This document shows positions 40,164-47,669 of a stretch of 50,113 bases of DNA, in pieces. Source of the stretch: AC2028 sp002373595 (GTDB lineage Bacteria > Bacillota > Clostridia > Lachnospirales > Lachnospiraceae); the NCBI GenBank assembly GCA_946616365.1, contig CAMOIX010000016.1, forward strand, positions 1 to 50,113, in the 5' to 3' direction. The position numbers and the translations under genes are program-made. Each line of letters begins with the position of its first letter. Position 1 is the stretch's first letter. The notes under the pieces were generated by a model, which did not search any database, was not told the DNA's origin, and worked only from the letters and a program-made list of their open reading frames with translations.

Positions 40164-42518
40164 ATGAAGCAAAATAAAGGAAAAAGGAGATTGGCACATC
40201 GCATTGCGTGTTTTCTTTTAACCGTATTTATGATATTCGGGCTGTTTCAGCCGGAATTAAGAGTATATGCGGAAGGGGAGCCTTTGGATGGCCCGATAGA
40301 TAATACGATAATTATTATTGAGGAAGAATTAGATGAGGATGAAGATGAAGATGACCCGTGTAAGAATGGACATACATGGAATCAGGGCACAGTCACAAGA
40401 GAAGCTACATATACTTCTTATGGTGTGATGACCTATACCTGCACGAACTGCGGCAATACCAGAACAGAAACTATTCCGCAGCTCGTCTGCGGGAGTCATA
40501 CATGGGATGCCGGAACGGTAACAACTCAGCCTACTTACGACTCGGAAGGTGTCATGACGCATACCTGCACGACATGCGGTAAGACCAGAACGGGAGCCGT
40601 GCCGAAACTTTATCCCGAAAATAGTGCAACAGTATCACTTGCCGTATACGGATCGACACAGCGTGGTTGTTATATAGACCCGTATGGTAATTATGTTTAT
40701 TGTATGGATGAATGCAAAAAGCCTGCAGTGAAAGGCGGTGAAATCTATACAAAAAGTATCGGCGGCGGATATGAAATATATAACGGTATCTTCGGAGTGC
40801 AGCAGGAGGCTTTTTCCGAAGGAAAACTGAGTGATTTTAACATACGTGTGATAACACAATGGGCTATATGGTCAAAGGCAGGAGGCAGTCGGCGTGATAC
40901 TGTGAGTTTTTGTTATGGCGACAATGGCCTTGATCTGTATGACCGTATGATGAACGCCGATCCGGATGATTATAATGTCACATATATCAAATATACACCT
41001 ACGGATGATTGCTACCAGCCATGCGCGGGGGCATACACTGTATCAAAGAATGAACCGCAACATACTCATTCATGGGACGCCGGAATAGTTACAAGAGAAT
41101 CTACATGTAACGCTGAGGGAGAGAAAACATATACCTGTACCGGCTGTGGCGAGACCAAAACAGAAGTCATCCCGAAGCTTGTCTGCACAGATCACGTGTG
41201 GGATGCCGGAAAGGTGACCAAAGAAGCGACCTACACCGCAACCGGTGTAAGAACCTTTACCTGCACAAACTGTGGCCAGACCAAAACTGAAACCATCCCG
41301 AAACTTACCTGCTCTGAACATGTATACGGAGAAAAGATTCTTACACAGGCAAACGACGGAAACTACTATTATACAAGCGTATGTACGAGGTGCGGCGAGA
41401 AGCATTCTGAGCTGCATGAGCATGACTATAAATGGGTCACCATAAAGCCGGCAAGTGAGGAGGAAGCGGGAACAGAAAGACATCTTTGCGAAGAATGCGG
41501 ACATTACTCTCTCGAGCGTGAGATCCCCAAGATTGAAACACATGTTTGCACACATCCATATCCAAGAAACTTTGTTGAAACTGTTCCTGCAACTTGTTGT
41601 AGAGGTCCGATAGGTAACGTAGTTTGCAAAGAATGTGGTGAAATCATAGTATATGATTACGAATCTCCGAGCCGCGGATATGATCCTGATAATCACACAC
41701 ATTTTACTGAAAGCATACGAGTTGAACCTACATATAAAACAACAGGCGTAAAAAGATATACCTGTGACGGTTGTGGATATTATTATACGGAATCCATTCC
41801 TAAGCTTGATTGTCCACATGCACATACAAATATTAAGGACCTTGCTGACGGTTCCTGGAAAGTATGTAAGGACTGTGGTGAAAAACTTTACCGGGTATCA
41901 TCCATTCCTTCCAGATGTAATCATATAGGAACAGTAAAAACACAGGTCCTGATAAAAGCGCCTACCGCAACAGAATGGGGCGAAGCAGCAATTGTATGTG
42001 AATGCGGCAGAACAGTTTCAACAGAACAGTTACATCCGTATTCTGAATATCAGGTAACGAAGCCTGACGGCTCGGTAGTCACGGTATACGGCTGGTTTGA
42101 TCATGATGCGGCACATGAAATTGCAGAACAAACCAATGCATATAGAGTTCAGAATGGATTAAATGCACTTGTTTATAACGAATCACTGCAGAGCGCATCT
42201 GATACAAGAGCACTTGAAACAATAGTCTGCTTCGATCACACAAGACCGAACGGTACCAGGTGGAACACGACATGTCCTGAGTGGACATACGGCGGCGAAA
42301 ACCTGGCAAGCGGACAGACAACTGTTGAATCAGCGATGAATGCCTGGAAAGAATCCGAAAGTCATAATGCTAATCTTTTATATGGTATAAAGAGTGGACA
42401 GACTCCTTTTAAGGGAATATCGGTTGGCGTATTCCATAGAGTGATATTCCCATATGATAACAAGCCGTATACACAATATGAATATACCTATTGGACACAG
42501 CAGTTTACATTCTATTGA
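40164..42518 (+). CDS. Secreted thioester-domain/CAP-domain protein with CxxC repeats
   Basis: A 784-residue secreted protein: signal peptide (residues 1-36, ending VYAEG), then two repeats of the type HTWDAGTVTxxPTYDSEGVMTHTCTTCGKTRT (~68-148), a thioester-type (TQXA) domain (~150-295) with YC180MD and T-Q232-W-A-I-W as the possible Cys-Gln isopeptide pair, several further CxxC repeats of the same kind (~300-640), and a C-terminal CAP/SCP domain (~645-784) with FDHTRPNG...YGGENLA...SHNANLL. Surface attachment through the thioester is plausible; no LPxTG signal is seen. AGGAGG lies ~8 nt before the ATG, and a putative ECF promoter stands upstream. Confidence 0.8.
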   Translation: MKQNKGKRRLAHRIACFLLTVFMIFGLFQPELRVYAEGEPLDGPIDNTIIIIEEELDEDEDEDDPCKNGHTWNQGTVTREATYTSYGVMTYTCTNCGNTRTETIPQLVCGSHTWDAGTVTTQPTYDSEGVMTHTCTTCGKTRTGAVPKLYPENSATVSLAVYGSTQRGCYIDPYGNYVYCMDECKKPAVKGGEIYTKSIGGGYEIYNGIFGVQQEAFSEGKLSDFNIRVITQWAIWSKAGGSRRDTVSFCYGDNGLDLYDRMMNADPDDYNVTYIKYTPTDDCYQPCAGAYTVSKNEPQHTHSWDAGIVTRESTCNAEGEKTYTCTGCGETKTEVIPKLVCTDHVWDAGKVTKEATYTATGVRTFTCTNCGQTKTETIPKLTCSEHVYGEKILTQANDGNYYYTSVCTRCGEKHSELHEHDYKWVTIKPASEEEAGTERHLCEECGHYSLEREIPKIETHVCTHPYPRNFVETVPATCCRGPIGNVVCKECGEIIVYDYESPSRGYDPDNHTHFTESIRVEPTYKTTGVKRYTCDGCGYYYTESIPKLDCPHAHTNIKDLADGSWKVCKDCGEKLYRVSSIPSRCNHIGTVKTQVLIKAPTATEWGEAAIVCECGRTVSTEQLHPYSEYQVTKPDGSVVTVYGWFDHDAAHEIAEQTNAYRVQNGLNALVYNESLQSASDTRALETIVCFDHTRPNGTRWNTTCPEWTYGGENLASGQTTVESAMNAWKESESHNANLLYGIKSGQTPFKGISVGVFHRVIFPYDNKPYTQYEYTYWTQQFTFY

Positions 42519-42597
42519 TCAGCTTTGCAGTCATAGTTTGACTGATCAGCAGGAGAAGCGTATATTGATGTAAGCAGATCAATGCGGAGGTATAGAT

Positions 42598-44430
42598 ATG
42601 AAGGACATAATAATTTCTGCGAAAAACGGTGATCACGAAGCATTTGGAAGACTCTATGAGTCATGCAGAAAAGCCGGACTTTCTGTAGCAAGGCAGTTCG
42701 TCAAAAATGATACGGATGCGGAGGATATGTACCAGGATGCCTTCCTGAAGGCAATGGAGAATATTGATAAGTTTGATGAAAACAGGGAATTCGGGCCATG
42801 GCTTAATACCATAATAGCTAACACCTGCAAGGATTTTCTGGGCAAAAAGCGCCCGACGAACTTCACCGATATGTCGGATGAAGAGAACGAATTTGTGGAT
42901 ACGATAGAAAGCACCGACATAAGCTCGCTCCCGGAAAGCGTGTATGTGCGCAAGGAAATGCTGCAGATTGTCGACGGGATTGTAGAAACCCTCCCGAATG
43001 AGCAGAAGGAAGCAACGTATTTATTCTACTTCAAGGACTATTCCGTTAAACAGGTAGCTGAATATCAGAATGTGTCCGAGGATACTGTTAAAAGCAGATT
43101 GAATTATTCCAGAAAAAAGGTTGAGCAGGCGACGAAGGCTTATGAGAAGAAGAACGGCATAAAGATATGCATCGCTTCCGTTATTCCCGCAATTCTCGTG
43201 CTTTACTTCAAAAACAGCGCTTACGCTGCACAGTTTGAAGCAGCACTCAGTGCTCTTTCACCTTCAAACGTACCGGGTGAGGCAGGCGCGGGAGCCAAGG
43301 CCGGCGCTGCTGCAAAAGCAGGCACTGCAGCCAAGACAGCTGCTGCGTGGAAGATCGCCGCAATTGTAGCTGCCGGCGTTATCGCCGTTATCGGTGCGGG
43401 ATTAGCCATTAATCATTTCGTCACGCCGGATGACCGGGATGAGATCGTAGCCCAGGGCAGCGAAAACACATCGGGTGAGTCCGAAACCGTTGCAGAAGCG
43501 GATACTCAGGAAACAGAGACTCAGGAAGAACCTGTTGCCGAGGAGTTATCACCTGTAGAAGAAGCTATCATAAATGCAGAGGTTGGTGACATCGTAGAGA
43601 TCGGAAGCTTCGAGCAGGACGGGGACGAAACCAATGGAGCAGAGCCCATCGAATGGCAGGTAATTGCAGATGAAGACGGTAAAAAGCTTCTTTTATCCAA
43701 ATATATCCTTATGCCCATTGGAAATATCATGTACGACGAATTCCCCGGAGACGGCGTAAATTATACATGGAAAGAGTGCGGCATCAGATCATACTTAAAC
43801 GGTGAGTTTTACGAATCGGCATTTACGGACGAAGAAAGAGAGTTTATAGCTGAGACGGAGATCCGTAGCACATGGAGTGATTTTTGCTCGCTCGGTGCCG
43901 AACTTGTCGATGTGGAAACAATCAGCCACGAGAGTTTCGGATCAGAGTGGACTGAAAATGTCGGCAAGATCGTTACTACTGACAAGATTTTTATCCCTGA
44001 TTTCGATGAAGATTTTGTCAAATATCTGAAGGTTGCACGGCCCGGTGGCTTTCTGACATTCGGAACGGATCAACTTGCCAAGTCTACTGTTGCAAGCGGG
44101 TTGCCATCTTATCCTTATGAGCAATCGGGGTATGATGAAGCAATAAGTTATGACGTAGATATTGAAAACCTTGATGAAAGCCTGATCGGAGAGGAGTTTA
44201 GCCCCTATATCTTGAGAAACGGTTGCTCTGTCGCGGTCGAAGTTTATTCGGAATATGATGAAAATGGATGGGGGATAGGAATGCCCACCGGTATCGAAAC
44301 CACCGCATTTTATGTTGTCAGTCCGGGCTGGGCCGGTTCTTCTTCACCGTATTATCTCACGGAATTGGCTGCAGACATCAATGGTAAAAACGTTGGTATC
44401 CGCCCCATGATGTGGGTTTCAGCTGAATAA
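42598..44430 (+). CDS. ECF sigma factor fused to a membrane segment and extracytoplasmic DUF6273 domain
   Basis: A 610-residue protein with an ECF sigma factor at the N-terminus: region 2 ~residues 12-75 (AFGRLYESCRKAGLSVARQF...DAEDMYQDAFLKAMENIDKFDENREF) and region 4 ~120-175 (LPNEQKEATYLFYFKDYSVKQVAEYQNVSEDTVKSRLNYSRKKVEQA). A weak hydrophobic stretch (~192-205), an Ala/Lys linker, a clear membrane segment (~252-274) and an acidic linker lead to a DUF6273-type C-terminal domain (~325-610, DIVEIGSFEQ...IEWQVIADEDGKKLLLSKYIL...). The outer domain may gate the tethered sigma factor. Sits downstream of the two other genes of the locus; GGAGGT precedes the ATG. Confidence 0.88.
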   Translation: MKDIIISAKNGDHEAFGRLYESCRKAGLSVARQFVKNDTDAEDMYQDAFLKAMENIDKFDENREFGPWLNTIIANTCKDFLGKKRPTNFTDMSDEENEFVDTIESTDISSLPESVYVRKEMLQIVDGIVETLPNEQKEATYLFYFKDYSVKQVAEYQNVSEDTVKSRLNYSRKKVEQATKAYEKKNGIKICIASVIPAILVLYFKNSAYAAQFEAALSALSPSNVPGEAGAGAKAGAAAKAGTAAKTAAAWKIAAIVAAGVIAVIGAGLAINHFVTPDDRDEIVAQGSENTSGESETVAEADTQETETQEEPVAEELSPVEEAIINAEVGDIVEIGSFEQDGDETNGAEPIEWQVIADEDGKKLLLSKYILMPIGNIMYDEFPGDGVNYTWKECGIRSYLNGEFYESAFTDEEREFIAETEIRSTWSDFCSLGAELVDVETISHESFGSEWTENVGKIVTTDKIFIPDFDEDFVKYLKVARPGGFLTFGTDQLAKSTVASGLPSYPYEQSGYDEAISYDVDIENLDESLIGEEFSPYILRNGCSVAVEVYSEYDENGWGIGMPTGIETTAFYVVSPGWAGSSSPYYLTELAADINGKNVGIRPMMWVSAE

Positions 44431-44485
44431 ACACACAGAAAACCAGAACCTCACCAAGATAGCACTTAAAAGCGAAACAACATCG

Positions 44486-44524
44486 ACAACCGTTGCAGGT
44501 ATTGCTGCAGCGGTTGTTTTTTCT
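44486..44524 (+). terminator. Terminator after the ECF fusion gene
   Basis: CAACCGTTGCAG pairs with CTGCAGCGGTTG (one G-T) around GTATT-like loop bases, then a T run. It lies at the end of the three-gene locus and tail to tail with nudC. Confidence 0.9.
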
Positions 44525-44557
44525 TTTGATAGTCAGTGCCTTCTCCGGATCACCATC

Positions 44558-45379
44558 TTATCTTTCTTTTCCTTCCTTGAACATTTTCATCATCTCATTT
44601 GTAAGGCTCAAATTATTAGGCTGTAATTCGATATCCTCACGTTTTACCCACTCGGCATATTTAAGTTCGCTTTCATCCATATGGATTTCACCGTCCCCGT
44701 CTGCCTCGCAATAAAAGCCTACAAGAATATCCTGTGCCATTCCCCATGGCTGTGATTTGTAATACCTGATGTTTTTAACCCTTATACCGGTTTCTTCCAT
44801 CACTTCCCTGGCAACGGTTTCCTCCAGTGTTTCCCCGATCTCTGTAAACCCGGCAACCAGTGCATTATGTGCATAGCCTTTACGATATTTTGTAAGGAGG
44901 AGCTTTTCTCCATTTATCACCCCAACAATGACTGCAGGATTGATTCTCGGATACACTATATTTCCACAGGAAGGGCATACAAGTGCACGTTCCTTATCAC
45001 TTGGCACAAACTTTTCTGCACACACTCCACAATATCGATTGTCTGCATACCATTTCCACAGATGATATGCGGTAAAAGCAGCAAACAGTTCTTTTCCGTT
45101 ACTCTTGTCCCGAAGTTCTCTAATGGAATAGTATCCAAATTCGGGATCATGAAAATCCACTTCTCCAAGCACCAGAAAATATCTCTGATCATCAACGGAA
45201 AACAAATAGATTGCTGAAGGATCCTTCACATCTGATCCGGTTGCAAATCCTATACTATCTTCGCTTATCCTGACATATACCTTGCCTTCAGCATTGAACC
45301 AAAGAACATAATCCTTTGCAGTCAATTTTTGAATCTTATAACTGTTATCAAGCTTACTTGGGTAAATATCCTGAATCAT
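44558..45379 (-). CDS. nudC: NAD+ diphosphatase (NudC-like Nudix hydrolase)
   Basis: A 273-residue Nudix enzyme that splits NAD(H), and in some bacteria removes NAD caps from RNA. A four-cysteine zinc finger (CGVC...CPSC, ~residues 117-138), the Nudix box GFTEIGETLEETVAREVMEETGI, and the NudC-specific SQPW motif (here SQPWGMAQDILVGF) are all present. The N-terminal domain is shorter and divergent. RBS is weak. The gene converges on the ECF fusion gene's terminator. Confidence 0.9.
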   Translation of the reverse strand: MIQDIYPSKLDNSYKIQKLTAKDYVLWFNAEGKVYVRISEDSIGFATGSDVKDPSAIYLFSVDDQRYFLVLGEVDFHDPEFGYYSIRELRDKSNGKELFAAFTAYHLWKWYADNRYCGVCAEKFVPSDKERALVCPSCGNIVYPRINPAVIVGVINGEKLLLTKYRKGYAHNALVAGFTEIGETLEETVAREVMEETGIRVKNIRYYKSQPWGMAQDILVGFYCEADGDGEIHMDESELKYAEWVKREDIELQPNNLSLTNEMMKMFKEGKER

Positions 45380-45536
45380 CGTCTTACTCCGTTATCAATT
45401 CTTATGGTCTTCATTATTTTCATAATCCAATCCTTATCCTGTAAGATAATACTTTAATGTCAATTATATCAGAGATCCTGCAAAAAGCCGACTTCCAAGC
45501 CACCATCAAGCCATTGCCCGGTAAAACTTGCATGAA

Positions 45537-45569
45537 AAAACCTCGTAATCCACAGATTTACGAGGTTTT
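45537..45569 (-). terminator. Terminator of the lost tRNA-Gly gene
   Basis: On the minus strand the stem AAAACCTCGTAAATC / GATTACGAGGTTTT is followed by a T run (read from 45569 to 45533). It directly follows the tRNA-Gly 3' remnant at 45573. Confidence 0.82.
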
Positions 45570-45572
45570 AGC

Positions 45573-45593
45573 GAGCAGGTGATGGGAATCGAA
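45573..45593 (-). tRNA. 3' remnant of tRNA-Gly
   Basis: Read on the minus strand, 21 nt match the T-loop 3' strand and acceptor arm of a tRNA-Gly (TTCGATTCCCATC, then ACCTGCTC). The rest of the gene (D, anticodon and 5' acceptor arms) is absent upstream; instead unrelated DNA begins at 45594. This is the typical mark of an integration site at a tRNA 3' end, or of a deletion. The intact gene is not in the window. Confidence 0.7.
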
Positions 45594-45687
45594 TATTTAT
45601 GATTCCCTGAAATAGCGTAGAAAGGAGGCTTTGGCGATATCTTCAATCGGGGTAGCGTAATGGGTACCGTATCGTAAAGCCCAGACG

Positions 45688-45715
45688 GCGTGGTGATCCC
45701 ACGCTTATTTTTTTC
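45688..45715 (+). terminator. Orphan terminator in the 45380-45818 intergenic region
   Basis: GCGTGG (45688-45693) and CCACGC (45699-45704) around TGATC, followed by TTATTTTTTTC. No gene precedes it on the plus strand, which suggests that a short untranslated transcript ends here. Apart from this, the tRNA remnant and its terminator, I see nothing to annotate between 45380 and 45818. Confidence 0.75.
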
Positions 45716-45818
45716 TTTATAAGTCAATTGAAGGACAAGTGAGTTATGTCTGCCATCTCTTAGTCGTTTTTAAATCCATTTGTTGAAAACAACGAGATAA
45801 TATAGTATTATTTTCGAT

Positions 45819-46217
45819 ATGAAAATCAGGCAAAAGTATAAAAACTTAATTATTTTTCTTTTGTCGTTTATGCTCATGGTGTGTGCTCTGCCCTATGAGC
45901 CTATCTCGGTTACGGAAAATACACAGAGCTCTCAGCAATCGTCATTTGCAGAGGCATGCGCTTATAAAAACAATTGCGCTGAGCCGGAGTCGTTTATTGA
46001 TAAAAATGAGCAGGTTATTACAGTATCTATAAAAACAGCTGCCGGAAGACACCACTCCGGGGGGAGATACTTTTCAAATAGAGATTGTGTTGTAGAAAAG
46101 TTTGATCTTAATCTGCTATTCGGTCTTTCTATGGCCGCTATAGTAAGATGCGAATCCGGAGCGTCATTTCTGTTTCGGAACATTATAGCATATATTTGGA
46201 GCCAAATCGGCTTATAA
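45819..46217 (+). CDS. Small exported protein of unknown function
   Basis: A 132-residue protein with an N-terminal hydrophobic segment (NLIIFLLSFMLMVCALPYEPISV) after a basic start, possibly a signal peptide. It has a Ser/Gln/Asn-rich stretch, a HHSGGRYFSNRDC motif and a second hydrophobic region near the C-terminus (LLFGLSMAAIVRCESGASFLFRNIIAYIW). No SD sequence is clear. AT-rich. No family recognised; it lies next to two other small membrane proteins. Confidence 0.5.
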   Translation: MKIRQKYKNLIIFLLSFMLMVCALPYEPISVTENTQSSQQSSFAEACAYKNNCAEPESFIDKNEQVITVSIKTAAGRHHSGGRYFSNRDCVVEKFDLNLLFGLSMAAIVRCESGASFLFRNIIAYIWSQIGL

Positions 46218-46304
46218 TTCTCCATTTTTTATTCTGAATTAACGAAACCGCTGCGTGAGCAGGGGTGTTGTTTGCGTTGCATAAAAAAATAAGGAGTTCA
46301 AACA

Positions 46305-46457
46305 ATGGTACAGAATATAGTAGCGTGGGGATGCTGCGGCGCTTTTGCGGCTGCCGCGATAGCATACGGAATATGGTATTTCAGAAGCGATAAAGAAACC
46401 GATGACAATAAGGATACAGAGAAGAATAAAAAAGAGGAGAATAAAGATCATGAATAA
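46305..46457 (+). CDS. Small single-pass membrane protein (50 aa)
   Basis: MVQNIVAWGCCGAFAAAAIAYGIWYF followed by a strongly charged tail (RSDKETDDNKDTEKNKKEENK): one membrane segment plus acidic/basic cytosolic tail. AAGGAG (46291-46296) lies 8 nt upstream, a good RBS. It overlaps the next small gene by 8 bp. No family recognised; too short for most gene finders. Confidence 0.65.
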   Translation: MVQNIVAWGCCGAFAAAAIAYGIWYFRSDKETDDNKDTEKNKKEENKDHE

Positions 46458-46596
46458 TGTAGTAACGATAATATCGTTTGTTACGATGGCAATAATGGGT
46501 TGGGTTGGTTCATTGTATTTAGTTATATCGCTTCCTGTAGTTATTATTTGGAAAATCTACCGCAAGATCAGATACGGATATAAACTTACGGATTGA
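46450..46596 (+). CDS. Small single-pass membrane protein (48 aa)
   Basis: Starts at the ATG at 46450 (MNNVVTIISFVTMAIMGWVGSLYLVISLPVVIIWKIYRKIRYGYKLTD): almost all hydrophobic with a basic C-terminal end, one or two membrane passes. AGAGGAG lies ~10 nt upstream within the tail of the preceding gene. It overlaps that gene by 8 bp and lies next to the antiporter start, so the three genes may be one operon. Confidence 0.6.
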   Translation: MNNVVTIISFVTMAIMGWVGSLYLVISLPVVIIWKIYRKIRYGYKLTD

Positions 46597-46616
46597 CAAG
46601 AGAGGAGAAAATTGTT

Positions 46617-47594
46617 GTGATAGCTTTATATATAATACTGTTGATTGCAGGATTTGCAGCACTTATAAAAGGAGCAGATTTTTTTGTGGATGGTAGTTCG
46701 GCCCTGGCAGAAAGATTTGGTGTTTCGAAGATAATCATTGGTCTTACGATAGTGGCTATGGGAACTAGTGCTCCAGAACTTGCAGTAAGCGTATCAGCAG
46801 CAATTCAAGGTGCAAATGAGATTGCGCTTAGTAATGTAGTCGGCTCAAATCTGTTTAATCTGCTAGTTGTTCTTGGAATATGTGCGATCTTTCATCCCGT
46901 GCCGGTAGATAAGATCATGCTCAAGAGGGACATACCGATTTCAATAGGATTGTCCGTTATAGTGCTTTTCTTAAGCAGTGCAAAAGTGTTTACCGATAAG
47001 AATGTATTGTTTGGTGAAATGAGTTCTCAGGTGGGAAATGCAGGAAGAGTTATGGGGATAATTCTTCTCGTTATGTTCTTGACTTATATAGCATATCTTG
47101 TTTATGATGCAAAAAAGAGACCGGAGAAAAGAAACGAAAAAGCAAAATCTCCCATGTGGAAGTGCCTTCTTTTTATTATCCTAGGACTTGGAATGATAAT
47201 TGGAGGCGGACAGGCTGTTGTTTACGGAGCAAAAGGAATTGCATATTCGTTTGGAATGTCTGAAACATTGGTGGGGCTGACTATTGTAGCAATAGGTACA
47301 TCTCTTCCTGAACTGGTTACTTCCGCAGTTGCAGCAAAAAAAGGGGAAACTGGACTTGCAGTGGGAAATGTGATTGGATCAAATATATTTAATATCCTGT
47401 TTATTCTTGGTGCATCCTCTGCCATTCACCCGATAGCAGTCAATCTTGCTTCGGTATATGACATGATCATCCTAATTGTGATCAGCGTGTTTGTATATGT
47501 TTTTTCGCTGACGGGAAAGAAAATTAATAGGGCAGAAGGAATTTCTATGGTATTGCTATATGTTGCAGATGTTGTATTTGCGGTACTTCGATGA
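46617..47594 (+). CDS. Calcium/sodium antiporter (CaCA family, YrbG-like)
   Basis: A 325-residue membrane protein with ten hydrophobic segments and the two inverted alpha repeats of CaCA exchangers: GLTIVAMGTSAPELAVSV and GLTIVAIGTSLPELVTSA, plus NVVGSNLFNLL and NVIGSNIFNIL. It exchanges Ca2+ (or K+) against Na+ across the cytoplasmic membrane. The start is set at GTG 46617, with GAGGAG 9 nt upstream; a TTG at 46593 overlapping the previous stop codon is possible. The two small membrane proteins upstream could be accessory subunits. Confidence 0.92.
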   Translation: MIALYIILLIAGFAALIKGADFFVDGSSALAERFGVSKIIIGLTIVAMGTSAPELAVSVSAAIQGANEIALSNVVGSNLFNLLVVLGICAIFHPVPVDKIMLKRDIPISIGLSVIVLFLSSAKVFTDKNVLFGEMSSQVGNAGRVMGIILLVMFLTYIAYLVYDAKKRPEKRNEKAKSPMWKCLLFIILGLGMIIGGGQAVVYGAKGIAYSFGMSETLVGLTIVAIGTSLPELVTSAVAAKKGETGLAVGNVIGSNIFNILFILGASSAIHPIAVNLASVYDMIILIVISVFVYVFSLTGKKINRAEGISMVLLYVADVVFAVLR

Positions 47595-47669
47595 TTATTA
47601 AGAGGAGAATGAAACAACACTTGATCATAGCATTATAAAAGAAGTCTATTGGAATAAAGGAGCAACTAA

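Noticed and set aside
41070..41825. Antisense ORF opposite the TED/CAP gene
   Set aside because: Cys/Phe-rich translation due to the CxxC repeats on the sense strand.
44867..45217. Plus-strand ORF opposite nudC
   Set aside because: Shadow of a gene with clear Nudix and zinc-finger motifs.
45600..45715. Cyclic-di-GMP (GEMM) riboswitch
   Set aside because: Some GTAGCG and GTAAAGCC-like pieces recall GEMM, but they are in the wrong order and there is no following gene of that regulon.
45506..45727. Minus-strand ORF over the tRNA-Gly remnant
   Set aside because: It reads across the tRNA remnant and two terminator hairpins.
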